13,386 nt of DNA from Roseateles_E sp005503085 (lineage in GTDB: Bacteria; Pseudomonadota; Gammaproteobacteria; Burkholderiales; Burkholderiaceae_C), in assembly GCF_028462495.1 (NCBI RefSeq), contig NZ_JAQOWX010000138.1, forward strand, positions 1-13,386, in the 5' to 3' direction. The translations under genes were made by a program, and so were the position numbers. Below the pieces are notes generated by a model. That model saw only the letters and a program-made list of their open reading frames with translations, did no database searches and was not told the DNA's origin. This document shows positions 12,534-13,386 of this stretch, piece after piece. The first letter of the stretch is position 1, and each line of letters begins with the position of its first letter.

Positions 12534-13386
12534 ATGAGCGAGACGATTGCGGACCTGGTCAGGCAGCGGCGCCAGGCGCTGTATGGCGCCAAGCGTCCAC
12601 CCGGCGGCGAGGGGCTGTGGGGCTTGGCGCTGTCGGGCGGCGGCATCCGCAGCGCCACCTTCAGCCTGGGCCTGGTCAAGGCCTTAGCACGCGGCGGCGC
12701 GCTGCTGCGCTTTGANCTGTGGGGCTTGGCGCTGTCGGGCGGCGGCATCCGCAGCGCCACCTTCAGCCTGGGCCTGGTCAAGGCCTTAGCACGCGGCGGC
12801 GCGCTGCTGCGCTTTGACCTGATGTCCACCGTCTCCGGCGGCGGCTATCTGGGCGCGGCGGTGGGCAAGCTGTTCCACCAGGCGCAAAGCCCCGAAGAGG
12901 TGGTCGAGACCGCCAATGCGCTGGCCAGCGTCGACAAGCGCTGGCTGGCCTGGTGGCTGCGCGCCAACGGCCGCTACCTGATCCCGCGCGGCCTGCGCGA
13001 CGCGATCTTTGCGGTCTCGCTGTATCTGCGTAATCTGGTCGCCGTGCATATCGAGATGGGCGTGCTGGGCCTGCTGCTGGGCTGCCTGCTGGCGCTGTGC
13101 AATATCTGGGTCTGGCCCTGGCTGCGCGCGGCCCTGCCCGAGGACGCGCTGGCGCGCAGCACGGTCTATGGCGTGCTGGCCTGGCTGCCCACCGTCTGGC
13201 TGCTGCTCTTGCCGCAGCTCTTCATCGCCAGCCTGCTGGCCTGCAGCTACTGGCTGCTGCGGGCGCGCCCGCGCGGCACCTGGCCCCAGGCCACGCACTA
13301 CCTGCTGCCGCTGCTCTGGCTGGGCCTGGCCGCGGCGCTGTGGCGGCTGCGGCCGCAGGGCGCGGCCAGCGACTGGCCGGCCGCGC
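12534..13386 (+). CDS. patatin-like phospholipase with membrane segments (partial; repeat error near start)
   Basis: The gene runs off the right edge, with 284 codons visible. GLALSGGGIRSATFSLGLVKAL is the patatin oxyanion-loop region, and STVSGGGYLG (98-107 as written) holds the nucleophile Ser101 in a GxSxG-like site whose first Gly is Thr. The matching Asp of the catalytic dyad lies beyond the window. Two or three hydrophobic segments follow (about 199-217, 230-254 and 262-276), so the protein is probably anchored in the inner membrane with an acyl-hydrolase domain. As written, residues 28-61 are repeated at 62-95 around an N. Removing one copy keeps the frame and gives a normal patatin start (the nucleophile becomes Ser67). 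AGAGGT lies about 9 bases before the ATG. Substrate is unknown. Confidence 0.85.
   Translation, partial: MSETIADLVRQRRQALYGAKRPPGGEGLWGLALSGGGIRSATFSLGLVKALARGGALLRFXLWGLALSGGGIRSATFSLGLVKALARGGALLRFDLMSTVSGGGYLGAAVGKLFHQAQSPEEVVETANALASVDKRWLAWWLRANGRYLIPRGLRDAIFAVSLYLRNLVAVHIEMGVLGLLLGCLLALCNIWVWPWLRAALPEDALARSTVYGVLAWLPTVWLLLLPQLFIASLLACSYWLLRARPRGTWPQATHYLLPLLWLGLAAALWRLRPQGAASDWPAA
12615..12817 (+). repeat. exact 101-base direct repeat flanking a single N (probable assembly artefact)
   Basis: Bases 12615-12715 and 12717-12817 are identical over 101 positions, with one N at 12716 between them. The repeat falls inside the patatin coding sequence and duplicates its GGGIRS motif. An odd-numbered, k-mer-sized exact overlap around an N is what results when two contig ends are joined without merging their overlap. 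It should be read as one copy until checked. Confidence 0.9.

Noticed and set aside
12615..12817. True in-frame duplication of the patatin oxyanion loop
   Set aside because: It is in frame and so could be translated, but perfect identity over exactly 101 bases with an N at the junction is far better explained by a contig join.
10745..12829. 694-codon minus-strand frame spanning the dioxygenase, repressor and first transporter gene
   Set aside because: Only its last 146 codons are real (the transporter). The rest is antisense or out of frame and crosses the N in the repeated segment.

Overview
The window is GC-rich DNA with tightly packed genes and the codon bias of a Burkholderiales-type betaproteobacterium. 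A Roseateles/Pelomonas/Rubrivivax-like relative is my best guess. This rests on overall composition, on a PEP-CTERM surface protein, on the atoD/atoA-type CoA transferase pair and on the BigR-type sulfur locus. It is an inference, not a match to a known genome. I see no tRNA, rRNA, CRISPR array, insertion sequence or phage gene.

Layout. (1) 1-2060, minus strand: a DUF1800 gene followed by a DUF1501 gene that runs off the left edge; this is a widespread exported-protein pair of unknown function. (2) 2215-4674: the two subunits of a 3-oxoacid CoA-transferase (minus strand, ending in a clear terminator), divergent from a hotdog thioesterase that overlaps a PAS-LuxR regulator by 4 bases (plus strand). 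The shared 104-base gap holds three FixJ-like boxes, which fit the FixJ-type DNA-binding helix of that regulator. (3) 4691-5914, minus: an exported erythromycin-esterase-family protein, convergent with the regulator. (4) 5915-6384: a 470-base non-coding gap with a run of ten C, hairpins and a weak sigma-54-like site. (5) 6385-10252, plus: a PEP-CTERM surface protein and, 31 bases on, a 1037-residue secreted subtilase, ending at a textbook terminator. (6) 10302-12466: a persulfide-response locus. A BigR/SqrR-like ArsR repressor and a split YeeE/YedE sulfur transporter lie on the minus strand, divergent from an ETHE1-like persulfide dioxygenase on the plus strand, with overlapping near-consensus promoters in an AT-rich island. 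(7) 12534 to the right edge, plus: a patatin-like phospholipase with membrane segments. Its start contains an exact 101-base direct repeat around a single N, almost certainly an assembly join error.

Most families here are known. The parts most worth following up are the FixJ-like operator cluster between the CoA-transferase and thioesterase/regulator operons, the PEP-CTERM/subtilase operon, and the architecture of the sulfur-response promoters. I do not see a clearly new multi-gene system, and the summary should not be read as claiming one.
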